From Crocinitomicaceae bacterium (GTDB lineage: Bacteria > Bacteroidota > Bacteroidia > Flavobacteriales_D > Crocinitomicaceae), in the NCBI GenBank assembly GCA_016709005.1, contig JADJEU010000006.1, positions 1 through 64,000 of the forward strand: DNA of 64,000 nt, read 5' to 3'. Made by a program: the position numbers and the translations under genes. Under the pieces are notes generated by a model that had not been told where the DNA came from, searched no databases, and worked only from the letters and a program-made list of their open reading frames with translations. Of this stretch, positions 36,740 through 43,829 are shown in pieces. The first letter of the stretch is position 1. Each line of letters begins with the position of its first letter.

Positions 36740-37987
36740 ATGACTTTAAAAGTGCGTCTTATCATCATGAGTTTTTTCCAGTTTTTTGTCTGGGGAGCCT
36801 GGTTGATTACCATTGCAAATTATTGGTTTGGAAAAGGCATCGGAAGTCCGGCTGAGTTTGGAAAAATTTTCACCACACTTGGAATTTCTTCTATCATCAT
36901 GCCAGCGCTTACTGGTATTATTGCTGACAGATGGTTCAATGCTGAAAGACTTTACGGAATACTTCATATTCTTTCCGGCGCAGTTATTTTATGTATTCCA
37001 CAAGTAACTGATCCGGATACTTTTTTTTGGGTGATGCTGCTTGCCATGATGTTCTACATGCCAACCATCGCGTTGTCAAATTCGGTGGCATATCATTCAT
37101 TAAAATCAAATAATTTTGACGTAGTAAAAGTTTTTCCACCCATTCGTGTGTGGGGAACCATTGGTTTTATTGTCGCCATGTGGATTACAAATCTCACTGG
37201 AAGTAAGGGAACTGAAATGCAGTTTTACATTTCAGCAATGGGTTCTTTTTTGCTTGGCATTTATTCGTTTTCACTTCCAGCCTGTAAACCAAATCGTGAA
37301 AGCAAATCAAAAAATTGGGTGGAGACTTTAGGTTTAAATGCCTTTAGTCTTTTCAAAAATCCAAAAATGGCCATGTTTTTTGTTTTTGCCATGATGCTGG
37401 GAGCCGCGCTGCAATTGACCAATATGTATGGTGATCGCTACGTAGATAATTTTAAAGAAGTACCTGCTTATGCTGATTTATTTGTGGTAAAATATTCCAC
37501 TATTATCATGTCAATTTCACAAGTTTCAGAGACACTTTTCATTTTAGCAATTCCTTTTTTCCTTCGAAAATTTGGTATCAAACAAGTCATGCTGATTAGT
37601 ATGCTGGCCTGGGTATTGCGTTTTGGTTTGCTTGCGTATAGTGATCCTGCCGGTGGTTTGTGGATGATTATTTTATCGTGTATTGTTTACGGAATGGCTT
37701 TTGATTTTTTCAATATTTCAGGATCTCTGTTTGTCGAAACGCAAACCGATTCTAAAATTCGCGCAAGCGCACAAGGATTATTTATGATGATGGTAAATGG
37801 TTTTGGAGCCGTGCTTGGAAGTATCACGAGTGGCTATTTAATTGAAGCTTATTTTTTGAATCCAGATAATTCATTTAACTGGAAACCCATCTGGCTTTCA
37901 TTTGCGGGCTATGCAGCAGTGATTGCAATTTTATTTTTCTTTTTATTCAAGCATAAACACGATAAAAATCTGGAGATCAATCATTGA
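36740..37987 (+). CDS. Nucleoside:H+ symporter family permease (NupG/XapB-like MFS)
   Basis: 415 residues, about 12 membrane helices. Opening MSFFQFFVWGAWLITIANYW and the loop GIIADRWFNAERLYGILHILSG are typical of the nucleoside:H+ symporter group. SGSLFVETQTDSKIRASAQGLFMMMVNGFGAVLG is a conserved later loop. It imports nucleosides with protons across the inner membrane. The two genes that follow start within 15 and 10 bp, so a transcription unit is likely. Confidence 0.88.
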   Translation: MTLKVRLIIMSFFQFFVWGAWLITIANYWFGKGIGSPAEFGKIFTTLGISSIIMPALTGIIADRWFNAERLYGILHILSGAVILCIPQVTDPDTFFWVMLLAMMFYMPTIALSNSVAYHSLKSNNFDVVKVFPPIRVWGTIGFIVAMWITNLTGSKGTEMQFYISAMGSFLLGIYSFSLPACKPNRESKSKNWVETLGLNAFSLFKNPKMAMFFVFAMMLGAALQLTNMYGDRYVDNFKEVPAYADLFVVKYSTIIMSISQVSETLFILAIPFFLRKFGIKQVMLISMLAWVLRFGLLAYSDPAGGLWMIILSCIVYGMAFDFFNISGSLFVETQTDSKIRASAQGLFMMMVNGFGAVLGSITSGYLIEAYFLNPDNSFNWKPIWLSFAGYAAVIAILFFFLFKHKHDKNLEINH

Positions 37988-38002
37988 AATTAATTCACAA
38001 AC

Positions 38003-38443
38003 ATGTCGCGTAAAATTTTTGTAATCATTGCTGCTCTTGCATTTTTAATGTGTCTGATCAGCATGTATTTTGGCGCTAGTATTTACAATGCAAACGACAA
38101 CATTCACGTGCAGCATTTGAATGAAATGGATCGCTTAAGTTATTACGATGCTGAACAAGTTCCGGCGCTTACAAAGATGGCTGCAATCATCACCATGCCT
38201 TTTCTTTTGGGAATTATTGTACTTGAAGTTTATGTGGTGATGAAAACCAAAATTGCTCCGGTAAAAAGAATTGCCTTGAGTTTAACAGGCATTGCATTAA
38301 CAGTTTTAATTATTGCCGTAATGACGCTCGCTTCACCTTTGAGTTTTGATTTTAGTCACTGGGGTTTTGTCTGGATTTTTGCCGGATTGTTTACCATTGC
38401 GGGGAATGGGGTGAGTGTTTTTATGAAGCCTAAGAATATCTAA
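38003..38443 (+). CDS. Hypothetical four-helix membrane protein
   Basis: 146 residues; helices at ~5-27, 55-80, 88-112 and 118-140. It begins 15 bp after the permease. Residues 28-58 form a polar, probably periplasmic loop (YNANDNIHVQHLNEMDRL). No family recognised. Confidence 0.6.
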   Translation: MSRKIFVIIAALAFLMCLISMYFGASIYNANDNIHVQHLNEMDRLSYYDAEQVPALTKMAAIITMPFLLGIIVLEVYVVMKTKIAPVKRIALSLTGIALTVLIIAVMTLASPLSFDFSHWGFVWIFAGLFTIAGNGVSVFMKPKNI

Positions 38444-38453
38444 ATTTTTGAAG

Positions 38454-39086
38454 ATGAAAATTTTGCATAATCTCATAATGATATTATCGCTTGCATTTAT
38501 TGTTAGTTGTATGGCTCAACAACAAGGCAACAATATTTCTGATGATAAAACGAATTGTGATTATACTCAAGCGGGACGCTTCTATGCAGGTAGAAATCCA
38601 CAAGAGTGTATTGCTTTAACATATAAATGTGCTGATTTTTGGCAATCGTTTCAAGATGATTGTGGATGCGGTTGTGTTGAAATTGACCCTCAGAAGTGGC
38701 TAGATTCAGTATGGAATAATCCACCTGTTAGTGAGGTTGATATCTCTCAAATGACGCCTTTTGTTATAGATAACGATTCTGTGAAAGTTAAATTTTATTT
38801 ACGCGAGAATCAAAAAATGGAAATGGTTGATTCGAAGATCCATTTTAATATGGCTGGTATTGCTGAACCCTTACCGATTTCTTTTGTCGTTGAGGGATAT
38901 CATCCGGATAAATGCACATTGTCTGGATCGGGATGTTCATTGAGTAAAAAGGGGACACTGTATATTGCTAGAGTTGGCAGTTCGAATGAGTTCACTATTT
39001 CTGTTTCGGTCAAAAGGAAAGACAACACATCAATTGCTGTGGCCTCTTTTAAATTTGTTATCGTTAGTGACTCGGGAAACCAGTAA
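38454..39086 (+). CDS. Hypothetical lipoprotein with cysteine-rich N-terminal module
   Basis: 210 residues from ATG 38454; a TTG at 38448 in frame is less likely. Lipobox VSCM. After the anchor comes a six-cysteine segment (CDYTQAGRFYAGRNPQEC, CADFWQSFQDDCGCGC), then a beta-rich C-terminal domain. The DDCGCGC motif recurs in secreted proteins of Bacteroidota and Myxococcota, where it probably forms disulfides. The function is unknown. Confidence 0.6.
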   Translation: MKILHNLIMILSLAFIVSCMAQQQGNNISDDKTNCDYTQAGRFYAGRNPQECIALTYKCADFWQSFQDDCGCGCVEIDPQKWLDSVWNNPPVSEVDISQMTPFVIDNDSVKVKFYLRENQKMEMVDSKIHFNMAGIAEPLPISFVVEGYHPDKCTLSGSGCSLSKKGTLYIARVGSSNEFTISVSVKRKDNTSIAVASFKFVIVSDSGNQ

Positions 39087-39111
39087 TAATTAATTGCAAA
39101 AATTTTTCCCC

Positions 39112-39181
39112 CACAGATCACACGGATTAAGCACAGATGAAATTTGGACAACAAGATCTGTGAAAATCTGTGCCATCTGTG
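39112..39181. repeat. Nested CACAGAT/ATCTGTG palindromic repeat
   Basis: CACAGAT occurs at 39112 and 39132, its complement ATCTGTG at 39156, 39166 and 39175. Alternative pairings give overlapping hairpins. It sits between the convergent lipoprotein and leuS and may work as a two-way terminator. Confidence 0.65.
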
Positions 39182-39231
39182 AGCTATTCAAATCCTCTCA
39201 GAATAGCAGAAATGAAATTTTTTTCAGTTGA

Positions 39232-42200
39232 TTACATCACAATATTCACAATCTTCCCCGGCACCACAATCACTTTTTTAGGTGCTTTGCCTTCCAAATA
39301 TTTTGCCGTGTTTTCTTGCGCCATGATTTCTTTTTCAACTTCTGCGGGTGTTAGCGTCAAAGGCAATTCTAATTTGAAGCGCATTTTTCCATTGAAAGAA
39401 ACTGGATATTCAAATGAACTTTCTACCAAATAATCTGGATTGAATTTTGGAAAAGGTGCGTAGGTAACAGATCCTTTTTCACCTAATTTTTCCCAAAGTT
39501 CTTCAGCAATATGCGGTGCGTACGATGACAATAAAATCACCATTTCGCGGAGCACAGCGCGGTTGTTGCACTTTTGATCCGTAAACTCATTGGTTGCAAT
39601 CATGAAATTGGAAACGCCGGTGTTGAATGAAAAACGTTCCAAATCATCCTGAATTTTTTTGATGGTTTTGTGAAGAGTTTTGAGTGATGATTTATCTGCT
39701 TCACCATCTGAGACTGCAAAAACATTTTCAGCGTTGTGGAACAATCTCCAGAATCTTCTCAAGAAACTATGCACCCCGCTAATGCCTTGTGTATCCCAAG
39801 GTTTGGCTTGTTCAATAGGACCTAAAAACATCTCATACAAACGCAAAGTATCTGCTCCAAATTTTTCTACAAGTTCGTCGGGTGTTTGAACATTGTATTT
39901 TGATTTGGACATTTTTTCTACTTCACGTGAGCAGATATAATCGCCTTCTACTAACTGTTCAGCATACTCATATTGTCTATGCCACTGGCGAAGTTTGTTG
40001 AGATCTTTTAGTTTATCACCTTCAGGCAAACTCACATCAATTGCCGTACGGATAGCATTTCCCGGACCGTATGATCCAATCATGTCATTCCCAAATTCTG
40101 CAAATTGTTTTTTGAACCAGGCGTCTACTTCCTTGTTTGATCCGTTCTTTTTTATGTCGTGATAAACATCTTCCGGAATCAATAAAACTTTACGCGCCGC
40201 AATTTGTGCACCGGGAAATTTCTCTTCAATTTTGATGATCTCTGCATGCTCACCGGTGTGCGCCGATAGTGTAAATGGAATATGACCTTGCGTTTGCGGT
40301 AATACAACATATACATAAGCAGAATTTCCCAAAATCATTCCCTGATTAATCAACTTTTTGAAAGGTTCATCAAACGTAATATACCCTAAATCAAACAAAA
40401 ACTTATTCCAGAAACGGGAATACAATAGGTGACCCGTTGCATGTTCTGATCCGCCAATGTACAAATCCACCTGATTCCAGTACGCTGCTTTTTCTTTAGA
40501 AACAAATTCGCCTAAATTGTTTGGATCCATGTAGCGCAAAAAGTACCAGGATGATCCTGCCCAACCCGGCATAGTAGAATGCTCATAGTCATATCCAGCT
40601 GTTTCCTCCTCCCCTTGGGAGGAGCTAGAGGTGGGCTTGTATTTCCAGTTATTTGCTCTAGCTAAAGGTGGCTCCCCATCTTCCGTGGGTAAATACTTAT
40701 CTACTTCAGGAAGTGTAAGCGGAAGTTCATTTTCATTCAATACGTAAGGTGTTCCGTTCTTGTAATAAACAGGGATTGGTTCACCCCAATAACGTTGTCT
40801 TCCAAAGACAGCATTGCGCAAACGATAGTTCACTTGTCCCTTTCCAAAACCGCGTGCATCAATTTCAGCAATTGCTTTTTTGATGGCCGCTTTTACATCA
40901 AGCCCATTTAGAAAATCTGAATGAATTAATTTTCCTTCTTTATCTCCCCAGGCATCTTTTTCAAAATCATGTTCGCGGCTTGGTTCAATCACTTGAGTAA
41001 TTGCTAAACCAAAATGTTTTGCAAATTTATAATCGCGTTCATCATGCGCAGGTACCGCCATTACTGCGCCGGTTCCATATCCAACCAAAACATAATCACC
41101 TACCCAAATCGGAATTTGTTTTCCCGTAAACGGATGCTCCACATACGAACCAGTGAACACTCCACTAATCGTATTAACATCAGCCATGCGTTCACGCTCA
41201 CTTCTGTTTTTAGATTTAGTGACGTATGCATCTACTGCAGCTTTTTGATCAGCCGTTGTGATTTTTGAAACCAATTCGTGTTCAGGTGCAAGTGTTACAA
41301 ATGATACACCAAAGATGGTATCAGGTCTCGTCGTAAATACTTCAATCTCCCATCCTCGGTCCTTCCCGGAGGGAAGGATGCCAGGGTGTGTTGAGGACGT
41401 GCCGTCTTCTTTTATATAGGTGATCGCACTTTCTTCAATAGAAATGGATTCGCTCATTTCATTCGAATCGTCGTTGAGTGAAGCAAGTGAATCTACTTCT
41501 GTTTTAATTTTGTTAATGACATCACCAATTTTATTTAGCACCTCGTCATTTGTAAAGCGAATAACTTTAAAGCCTTTAGTAATTAAATCTTGCGTTCTTA
41601 CTAAATCTTCATCAACCTGATGATCGTGAATGTCGCCATCAACTTCAATCACCAGACGTTTTGAAATACAAACAAAATCAACAATGTATTTATCAATGAG
41701 ATGCTGTTGTCTGATTTTTACACCAAGTTGTTTTGTCTTTAATTGTCCCCACAATTTTTTTTCTGCTGGTGTGGGGTTGCTTCGCATCTCTTTAGCACGC
41801 GCTAAATTTAAGCGCGCAACTTCTGATTTTCCAGTTAAGTATCGCGCACGCTCTTCTTCAACCAACCCGTTCGAACCACTCCGTAAGGAGCCCTGAGCAC
41901 TGGCATCCTTTCCTTCGGAAAGGACCGAGGATAGGATCCTAAATTTAAGCGAAGCCCCTTCACTTCTCCCAATCCAATTTCGCTGTGCTTCTTTAATACT
42001 TTCACTCCAGTCAATCGTATCTAATCCATCTAACAAACGCTGAGCATAAGCAGTAATGCGCATGCTCCATTGTTTCATTAATTTGCGTTCAACCGGGTGG
42101 CCGCCGCGTTCACTGAAACCATCTTTCACTTCATCGTTTGCTAAAACAGTTCCCAATGCCGGGCACCAGTTTACATAAGCTTCGCCAAGGTATGTTAAGC

Positions 42201-42825
42201 GGAAGTTCATGAGCACTTCTTGCTTTTTTTGCTCGTCAAAATTTTTCCAATCTTGCGCTGAAAAAGGCAACAAATCTTTTTCAATATCACCCGTTAAAAT
42301 ATCATGGCCGTTTCCGCTGAAACCTTCTTTTTCAAAAATGGAAATCAGGGTCTCAATTTTTTCTGCTTTGTTATTTCTTGGGTTATACCAACTGTTGAAT
42401 AATTGAATAAAAATCCATTGAGTCCATTTATAATAGTTGGGGTCTGAGGTGCGTACTTCACGATCCCAGTCAAATGAAAAACCAATTTTATCTAACTGAT
42501 CGCGGTAACGTGCAATATTTTCTTTCGTAGTTTTTTCAGGATGTTGTCCCGTTTGAATGGCATATTGTTCAGCCGGCAAACCAAATGAATCGTAGCCCAT
42601 GGGGTGCAATACATTGTATCCCTGCAAACGTTTGTAGCGGGCATAAATATCAGATGCAATATAGCCCAGCGGGTGACCTACATGCAGCCCTGCGCCCGAT
42701 GGATACGGAAACATATCCAGCACATAATATTTCGGTTTAGAGGTATCGTATGATGCGCTGAACGTTTTATTATCAGCCCATTTTTTGCGCCACTTTTTTT
42801 CAATCTCTAAAAAATTGTATTCCAT
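39232..42825 (-). CDS. leuS: Leucyl-tRNA synthetase with in-frame DUF559 endonuclease insertion
   Basis: 1197 residues. Class I synthetase motifs are intact: HVGH in PYPSGAGLHVGHPLGY (~residue 50) and KMSKSK (~970). The CP1 editing domain is split. Strand GRSEGASLKF ends at residue 295; residues 298-491 are an insertion with a DUF559 domain; the editing domain resumes at W492 with EIEVFTTRPDTIFG, and GTGAVMAVPAHDERDY follows. Residues ~731-743 (PTSSSSQGEEETA) are a second short insertion encoded by a palindrome. Without the first insert the protein would be about 1003 residues, near the usual Bacteroidota length. No stop or frameshift occurs, so the enzyme is presumably made as one chain and must tolerate the extra domain. 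It charges tRNA-Leu and removes mischarged norvaline/isoleucine. An alternative, assembly error, is unlikely given frame and hairpin symmetry. Confidence 0.95.
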   Translation of the reverse strand: MEYNFLEIEKKWRKKWADNKTFSASYDTSKPKYYVLDMFPYPSGAGLHVGHPLGYIASDIYARYKRLQGYNVLHPMGYDSFGLPAEQYAIQTGQHPEKTTKENIARYRDQLDKIGFSFDWDREVRTSDPNYYKWTQWIFIQLFNSWYNPRNNKAEKIETLISIFEKEGFSGNGHDILTGDIEKDLLPFSAQDWKNFDEQKKQEVLMNFRLTYLGEAYVNWCPALGTVLANDEVKDGFSERGGHPVERKLMKQWSMRITAYAQRLLDGLDTIDWSESIKEAQRNWIGRSEGASLKFRILSSVLSEGKDASAQGSLRSGSNGLVEEERARYLTGKSEVARLNLARAKEMRSNPTPAEKKLWGQLKTKQLGVKIRQQHLIDKYIVDFVCISKRLVIEVDGDIHDHQVDEDLVRTQDLITKGFKVIRFTNDEVLNKIGDVINKIKTEVDSLASLNDDSNEMSESISIEESAITYIKEDGTSSTHPGILPSGKDRGWEIEVFTTRPDTIFGVSFVTLAPEHELVSKITTADQKAAVDAYVTKSKNRSERERMADVNTISGVFTGSYVEHPFTGKQIPIWVGDYVLVGYGTGAVMAVPAHDERDYKFAKHFGLAITQVIEPSREHDFEKDAWGDKEGKLIHSDFLNGLDVKAAIKKAIAEIDARGFGKGQVNYRLRNAVFGRQRYWGEPIPVYYKNGTPYVLNENELPLTLPEVDKYLPTEDGEPPLARANNWKYKPTSSSSQGEEETAGYDYEHSTMPGWAGSSWYFLRYMDPNNLGEFVSKEKAAYWNQVDLYIGGSEHATGHLLYSRFWNKFLFDLGYITFDEPFKKLINQGMILGNSAYVYVVLPQTQGHIPFTLSAHTGEHAEIIKIEEKFPGAQIAARKVLLIPEDVYHDIKKNGSNKEVDAWFKKQFAEFGNDMIGSYGPGNAIRTAIDVSLPEGDKLKDLNKLRQWHRQYEYAEQLVEGDYICSREVEKMSKSKYNVQTPDELVEKFGADTLRLYEMFLGPIEQAKPWDTQGISGVHSFLRRFWRLFHNAENVFAVSDGEADKSSLKTLHKTIKKIQDDLERFSFNTGVSNFMIATNEFTDQKCNNRAVLREMVILLSSYAPHIAEELWEKLGEKGSVTYAPFPKFNPDYLVESSFEYPVSFNGKMRFKLELPLTLTPAEVEKEIMAQENTAKYLEGKAPKKVIVVPGKIVNIVM
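40606..40624. repeat. In-frame palindrome inside leuS
   Basis: CTCCTCCC-CTT-GGGAGGAG, an 8-bp stem with 3-nt loop, within a ~39 bp extra segment (40598-40636) that encodes a Ser/Glu-rich stretch not expected in LeuRS. Same geometry as the hairpins at the ends of the DUF559 insert. Confidence 0.65.
41352..41932 (-). mobile_element. DUF559 nuclease element with 33-bp hairpin inverted repeats, inserted in leuS
   Basis: Ends: 41900-41932 and 41352-41384 are inverted copies of 33 bp with 30 identical positions. Each contains an 8-bp stem/3-nt loop hairpin (TCCTTTCC-GAA-GGAAAGGA and TCCTTCCC-GGA-GGGAAGGA); two of the three differences form one compensatory base pair. Between them, in the leuS frame, lies a full DUF559 domain: NPTPAEKKLWGQLKTKQLG, KIRQQHLIDKYIVDFVC, LVIEVDGDIHDHQ, VRTQDLITKGFKVIRFTNDEVLNKI. 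The D...ExD pattern of PD-(D/E)XK (Vsr-like) nucleases is intact. The added length, 194 codons, keeps the frame. Intein and intron features are absent, so the domain should stay in the mature protein. Its mobility is inferred from end structure, not shown. Confidence 0.7.
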
Positions 42826-43113
42826 CTTATTGCTTTGTTTGCTTGTTGCGGCTTTGCCACAAAGGGTGCAAATTTAAGAAATAAATGTGGATGGCTTGAA
42901 GGGAGACGGAGCAGTGCTCCGTCTGTACGGGGGGTATTGATTGGCTTTTTTTGTGCTTGTACCTCTTCCGGCCATTCGCTATAGTTGCATTTTAGCCTTG
43001 CCCTTTCAGTCGTGTTAAAATGTGCTCATGCTAATCGCAATTTTTCCACGCTTCAATAGGGCACGCTTTCAACGCAAGCTGTCGCTGCTGTCCGGGGTAG
43101 TAATCTCCTAAAA
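42826..43113. other. Gene-free block between leuS and the DUF2202 gene
   Basis: 288 bp. Contains the palindrome GACGGAGCA-G-TGCTCCGTC (42903-42921) without a T-tract and, at ~42958-43105, a block richer in G+C than its surroundings (GGCCATTCGCTATAGTTGCA ... TGCTGTCCGGGGTAGTAATC) with no ORF. It looks like another dispersed repeat, but no second copy lies in this window. Confidence 0.4.
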
Positions 43114-43713
43114 TTAATTAGCCGGGCATTGCTCTTTTTCCGAATTTACAATCGCATCAAATTCAGTTTGGTTGATGTATTGTGGCGTGTACGTGCCGCC
43201 GGCTGATTTAATCTGCGACATAAAACTGCGCAAGTGGTTGCGTGATCCACAAGTGAGCGCATCGTATACCGAAATTAAATCAGGCAACGTGGTGTTTGCG
43301 TAGAACAATTTGATGTCTGAAATGTCCATATCTTCAATCGTTGCGCCTACTTGTAAAGCAGCCATGAGCGATACATCTGCCTGCTGAATCAGGTCATTGT
43401 ACAATTGCTGCAAATCAGCATTCGAAAATTCACCAGGTAGTTTATTTGCTGCCGGGTCCTCAATGCCATATTTCTGCAAAAGAGTCAGCACATTACTAAA
43501 GTGCGTTTCTTCACTGGATGATATGTTATTAAAAACATTCAAACCATATTTTTCATAACAGTGATCATAAACATCGCGCGCAAGTTTTTCTTCTTCGCGT
43601 AGAAAAATCAAATCTGTTTTTTCTTTTTCAGAAAGTGTCGCATCAGGTGCGTCGTCTTTTTTGCAGGAAATCAATCCTAACAGGCCAATAGATATAACTA
43701 GTAACTTTTTCAT
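43114..43713 (-). CDS. DUF2202 ferritin-like lipoprotein
   Basis: 199 residues, lipobox LISC. The DUF2202 pattern is plain: EKTDLIFLREEEKLARDVYDHCYEKYGLNVFNNISSSEETHFSNVLTLLQKYGI, with an EExxxR...ExxH arrangement as in ferritin-like metal sites, then the C-terminal SRNHLRSF. Probably a periplasmic or surface metal-binding protein. Its upstream region has an operator-like site nearly identical to that of the multicopper oxidase next door. Confidence 0.85.
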   Translation of the reverse strand: MKKLLVISIGLLGLISCKKDDAPDATLSEKEKTDLIFLREEEKLARDVYDHCYEKYGLNVFNNISSSEETHFSNVLTLLQKYGIEDPAANKLPGEFSNADLQQLYNDLIQQADVSLMAALQVGATIEDMDISDIKLFYANTTLPDLISVYDALTCGSRNHLRSFMSQIKSAGGTYTPQYINQTEFDAIVNSEKEQCPAN

Positions 43714-43756
43714 AACTCAACTTTTGTTAAAGTTATGAATACGTGATTTTAAATTC

Positions 43757-43771
43757 CGTGACAAATATCAC
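43757..43771. promoter_or_regulatory. Putative Crp/Fnr-type operator upstream of the DUF2202 gene
   Basis: On the minus strand GTGATATTTGTCACG, i.e. GTGA-N6-TCAC, 43 bp upstream of the start codon. It matches 12 of 15 bases of the site at 45573-45587, including all outer positions. Confidence 0.5.
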
Positions 43772-43829
43772 TGGCGACGCATGTTTTTATAACGGTCGTG
43801 ATGATCTGTTTTGAAGCCTGAAACGCAGC

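Noticed and set aside
41352..41932. Intein or intron inside leuS
   Set aside because: No intein splice-junction residues (Cys/Ser at the start, His-Asn at the end) or block motifs, no intron core structure, and the frame stays open throughout; the insert is best read as a retained protein domain.
42903..42921. Terminator of the DUF2202 or leuS transcription unit
   Set aside because: The palindrome is perfect but no T-tract follows on either strand, and it lies upstream, not downstream, of leuS.
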